Assembly (NCBI RefSeq): GCF_001704155.1
Contig: NZ_CP016294.1
Span: 3,717,501 to 3,781,500 of the forward strand
From: Stenotrophomonas rhizophila
Lineage (GTDB): Bacteria > Pseudomonadota > Gammaproteobacteria > Xanthomonadales > Xanthomonadaceae
DNA length: 64,000 bases
Direction: 5' to 3'
A program made the translations under genes and the position numbers. Shown one piece after another: positions 62,404-64,000 of this stretch. The notes under the pieces were generated by a model that made no database searches, was not told where the DNA came from, and saw nothing but the letters and a program-made list of their open reading frames with translations. Each line of letters opens with the position of its first letter. Position 1 is the stretch's first letter.

Positions 62404-64000
62404 ATGAACGACCGCATTGGCAAGTGTGTTCACGCTCCGAAAGCAATTTCGCCATTGGCATCTTCAGTAAAGGCGGCACTCGCTGCCGCACTGCTGCTCA
62501 CCAGTTCCGCCGCGGTGGCACAGAACAGCGACAATGCTTCGACCAACCCGGAAACCGCGACCCTCGATACGGTTTCAGTACTGGGCAGCCGCACCAAGCC
62601 CCGCACCGTTTCCTCGTCCGCGGTACCCATCGACATCATCAGCGGCGAAGAATTCCGCAACCAGGGCGCCACCGATGCGCTCGACCAGCTCAAAGTGCTG
62701 GTCCCCTCGTTCAACGTCAGCACCATTCCCATCGATGACGCGGCCAGTCTGATCCGCCCGGCCAACCTGCGTGGCCTGCCGCCGGACAACACCCTGCTGC
62801 TGGTCAACGGCAAGCGCTTCCACCGCGCGGCGGTCATCACCTTCCTGGGCCACGGCCTGTCCGACGGCGCACAGGGCCCGGACCTTTCCGTGTTTCCCTC
62901 GCTCGCCCTCGAACAGGTGGACGTGCTGCGCGACGGCGCCGCCGCCCAATACGGTTCGGATGCCATTGCCGGCGTGATCAACTTCGGCCTGAAGAAGCTG
63001 CGCGAAGGCGGCACGGCCGAAGTGTTCACCGGCCAGTACTACAAGGGCGACGGACTCACCACCCAGTACTCCGCGCAGATCGGCCTGCCGCTCACCGAGC
63101 GCGGCTTTGCCACGCTGACCGCCGAGTGGCGCAAGGTCGACGACACCTCGCGCAGCGTGCAGCGCGATGATGCCGCCGCAGCGATTGCCGCCGGCTACCC
63201 GGGCGTGGGCGAGCCGGCGCAGATCTGGGGCTCGCCGAAGGTCGACGACGACCTCAAGCTGGTCGCCAACCTGGGCCTGAGTACCGACAGCGTGGACTTC
63301 TACCTGTTCGGCAACTACGCCAAGCGCGACGTGGATGGCGGCTTCTACTTCCGCGATCCCACTGCACGCTCGGGCGTGTACTCCAACGACGGCGGCGACA
63401 CGCTTCTGGTCGGCAACCTCACCGGTGCAGGCGCCTGCCCGACCATCGCGCTGCGCGACGGCGGTGGCAACCTGCTGCCGTACAGCACGGTGAGCGGTGC
63501 GGTCGCCGCGCTGCCGGCCAACTGCTACACCTTCCTGTCCAGCCTGCCGGGCGGCTTTACCCCGCGCTTCGGCGGCAAGCTCGAAGACAGCTCCGTGTAC
63601 GCCGGCGCCAAGGGCAACTGGGGCGAGTGGTACTGGGACGTGAGCGGGTCGTGGGGCCGCAACGATATCGAGTTCATCATCTACAACACCGTCAACGCCT
63701 CGCTCGGCCCGGACCAGCCGGCCGGCCTGTACTTCCGCCCCGGCGGCAACACGCAGACCGAAAAGAGCGCCAACATCGACGTGAGCCGCGATATCGCCAC
63801 CAGCTTCACCAGCCAACCGTTGCGCCTGGCCATGGGTGCCGAGTGGCGCGAAGAGAGCTTCGAGATCAGTCCTGGCGATGGTCCGTCCACCGCGATCGGT
63901 CCGCTGACCGAACAGGGCTTCGCGCTGGGCTCCAACGGCTTCAACGGGTTCAGCACGCGTACCGCCGGCACCTTCGACCGCCGCAACTGGGCCGCGTATG
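62404..64000 (+). CDS. TonB-dependent outer-membrane receptor, cut by window edge
   Basis: The first 532 codons are present. A signal peptide (about 1-39, ending AVAQ) is followed by a TonB-box region (TLDTVSVLGSR), the plug domain (SLIRPANLRGLPPDNTLLLV; VDVLRDGAAAQYGSDAIAGV) and the start of the barrel, with frequent aromatic girdle residues. These receptors import siderophores, vitamin B12, sugars or plant compounds; the ligand cannot be told. The frame runs off the end without a stop. The start at 62404 follows a leader of about 290 bases. Confidence 0.92.
   Translation, partial: MNDRIGKCVHAPKAISPLASSVKAALAAALLLTSSAAVAQNSDNASTNPETATLDTVSVLGSRTKPRTVSSSAVPIDIISGEEFRNQGATDALDQLKVLVPSFNVSTIPIDDAASLIRPANLRGLPPDNTLLLVNGKRFHRAAVITFLGHGLSDGAQGPDLSVFPSLALEQVDVLRDGAAAQYGSDAIAGVINFGLKKLREGGTAEVFTGQYYKGDGLTTQYSAQIGLPLTERGFATLTAEWRKVDDTSRSVQRDDAAAAIAAGYPGVGEPAQIWGSPKVDDDLKLVANLGLSTDSVDFYLFGNYAKRDVDGGFYFRDPTARSGVYSNDGGDTLLVGNLTGAGACPTIALRDGGGNLLPYSTVSGAVAALPANCYTFLSSLPGGFTPRFGGKLEDSSVYAGAKGNWGEWYWDVSGSWGRNDIEFIIYNTVNASLGPDQPAGLYFRPGGNTQTEKSANIDVSRDIATSFTSQPLRLAMGAEWREESFEISPGDGPSTAIGPLTEQGFALGSNGFNGFSTRTAGTFDRRNWAAY

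Overview
The window is high-GC, densely coding DNA, most likely from Stenotrophomonas or a close member of the Xanthomonadaceae. Three things point there: the atpIBEFHAGDC-glmU block, the algZ/algR-type pair upstream of hemC together with an opgH (hrpM/mdoH) gene, and at least five short palindromes with a GTAG head and a GTT-type loop, which resemble the SMAG repeats known from S. maltophilia. No rRNA, tRNA, CRISPR array, insertion sequence or prophage is visible.

Layout. 0-4 kb: a radical SAM protein coupled to a UdgX-type uracil-DNA glycosylase, then a two-gene module of lower GC that looks like a toxin-antitoxin pair with an ADP-ribosyltransferase-like effector. 4-7.2 kb (minus): CBS protein, DUF2846 lipoprotein, glmS. 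7.2-15.1 kb (plus): a seven-gene operon with an adaptor, ABC ATPase, two FtsX-type permeases, a PDZ protein, a sigma54-type response regulator and a histidine kinase. It is preceded by a good sigma54 promoter and a palindromic operator. 15.2-23.9 kb (minus): glmU and the complete ATP synthase operon. 24.3-30.2 kb: an outer-membrane barrel, then lpd and aceF of pyruvate dehydrogenase with a periplasmic protein gene between them, then a hypoxanthine-type DNA glycosylase.

30.3-36.2 kb: ompW, glpK, metQ, a WYL regulator, a lipoprotein and a DUF481 protein. 36.3-41.6 kb (minus): hemC, the algZ/algR-like pair, a carboxylesterase, opgH. 42-47.4 kb: two small proteins, a poly-HAMP chemoreceptor ending in a CheR/CheB tether, a SulP transporter and a small monooxygenase. 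47.4-52.9 kb (minus): a complete stressosome module (RsbR, RsbS, RsbT, RsbX-like) translationally coupled to a histidine kinase and a double-receiver hybrid kinase. 53.0-56.3 kb (minus): a tightly overlapping biosynthetic cluster (acyl-CoA dehydrogenase-like, PIG-L deacetylase, methyltransferase, glycosyltransferase, SemiSWEET). 56.5-62.1 kb (plus): a bacteriophytochrome with a CheY-like partner and a hybrid kinase. 62.4 kb to the end: a TonB-dependent receptor cut by the window edge.

Most worth following up: the ART-like two-gene module (3034-3944), the sigma54 circuit that appears to control its own regulator genes (7231-15130), the stressosome wired to two kinases (47421-52861), the deacetylase/methyltransferase/glycosyltransferase cluster (53033-56313), and an extended repeat of about 60 bp shared by two SMAG copies. 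All calls were made by reading the sequence; no database search was run.
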